From NCBI GenBank assembly GCA_035632395.1, contig DASQGX010000115.1, positions 1 to 5,853 on the forward strand: DNA of 5,853 nucleotides. Direction: 5' to 3'. Below are positions 5,357 through 5,853 of this stretch, one piece after another. The number at the start of each line of letters is the position of its first letter. The first letter of the stretch is position 1. The notes under the pieces are model-generated. The model ran no database searches, had not been told where the DNA came from, and saw nothing but the letters and a program-made list of their open reading frames with translations. A program made the position numbers and the translations under genes. The stretch is from REEB95 sp035632395 (GTDB lineage Bacteria; Pseudomonadota; Alphaproteobacteria; ATCC43930; CGMCC-115725).

Positions 5357-5853
5357 ATGATTCAGTCATTGGCGATCGTTCGCACTGGGCTCGAAGGCGA
5401 GCAGACCAAGATGAACGTCATCGCGAACAACTTGGCCAATCTTAACACGGCCGGTTTCAAGGCGATCCGGCCGATCTTCCAGGATCTTCTGTATCAGAAC
5501 GCGACCCAGGCCGGCGGCTTCACCTCGCAGAACACCAACTATCCGTCCGGCCTGCAGACCGGCACCGGCGCCAACGTCATCTCCACCGAGCCCATCATCA
5601 CCCAAGGGGGTCTGCAGCAGACCGGAAACGCACTTGACCTTGCCATCAACGGCAACGGCTATTTCCAGGTGCTCATGCCCTCGGGCACGATCGCCTATAC
5701 CCGTGACGGCAGCTTCGCGCTCAACGCCCAGGGTCAGGTGGTGACGGCAAACGGCTACCAGCTCCAGCCACCGATCACGATTCCGCCGGGCGCGCAGTCG
5801 CTCACCGTTGGTACCGATGGCACGGTCAGCGTCCAGCTTCAGGGCCAGTCGAC
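5357..5853 (+). CDS. flgG: FlgG, distal rod protein, N-terminal part (3' end outside window)
   Basis: FlgG forms the distal rod, the drive shaft that passes through the P and L rings. The frame is open from the ATG at 5357 to the window edge and gives 165 residues of the usual 260. Visible motifs are MIQSLAIVRTGLEGEQTKMNVIANNLANLNTAGFKAIRPIFQDLLYQN (1-48), the FlgG/FlgF-family N terminus, then TGTGANVISTEPIITQGGLQQTGNALDLAINGNGYFQVLMPSG (in the 70s to about 113). YTRDGSFALNAQGQVVTANGYQL and the start of the ITIPPGAQSLTVGTDGTV segment follow. FQDLLYQN and TEPIITQGGLQQTGNALDLAI are characteristic of FlgG rather than FlgF. GAGAGG (5346-5351) lies 5 bases before the start. It follows flgF by 35 bases, as expected for an operon continuing with flgH and flgI outside the window; that continuation is inferred. 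Confidence 0.96.
   Translation, partial: MIQSLAIVRTGLEGEQTKMNVIANNLANLNTAGFKAIRPIFQDLLYQNATQAGGFTSQNTNYPSGLQTGTGANVISTEPIITQGGLQQTGNALDLAINGNGYFQVLMPSGTIAYTRDGSFALNAQGQVVTANGYQLQPPITIPPGAQSLTVGTDGTVSVQLQGQS

Overview
This window is one end of a flagellar gene cluster from a Gram-negative, GC-rich bacterium. P- and L-ring-type flagella are implied by FlgA, a periplasmic P-ring chaperone with a signal peptide. The base composition, strong G/C preference at third codon positions and protein style suggest a proteobacterium. I lean towards an alphaproteobacterium with the compact flgBCDEFG order that sphingomonads, beta- and gammaproteobacteria share, rather than the scattered order of many rhizobia. 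That placement is an inference from gene order and is weak.

Layout: (1) Positions 1-286, plus strand, hold the 3' end of flhB, the export-gate substrate-specificity switch. (2) Positions 283-1366, minus strand, hold flgA followed by a small flgN-like chaperone gene. They read towards flhB, and flgN ends in a CTAG tetranucleotide that also supplies the flhB stop codon. (3) Positions 1367-1577 are a divergent intergenic region of about 210 bp that should hold the control sites for both directions. (4) Positions 1578-5853, plus strand, hold flgB, flgC, flgD, flgE, flgF and the first two thirds of flgG. They are tightly spaced with gaps of 10-39 bp, and each has a Shine-Dalgarno-like sequence. 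This is almost certainly one operon running past the window edge.

Functionally the genes form one assembly line. FlhB sits in the export apparatus and switches export from rod/hook to filament substrates. FlgB, FlgC and FlgF build the proximal rod, and FlgG the distal rod. FlgD caps the growing hook, FlgE is the hook subunit, FlgA helps the P ring form around the rod, and FlgN escorts the hook-filament junction proteins FlgK and FlgL.

I found no RNA gene, mobile element, CRISPR array or sign of recent transfer. All genes look intact apart from the two cut by the window edges. I see no previously undescribed system. The points most worth a second look are the shared CTAG stop, the lack of flgM between flgA and flgN, a 13-bp palindrome in the divergent control region, and the lengthened FlgB and FlgC proteins.
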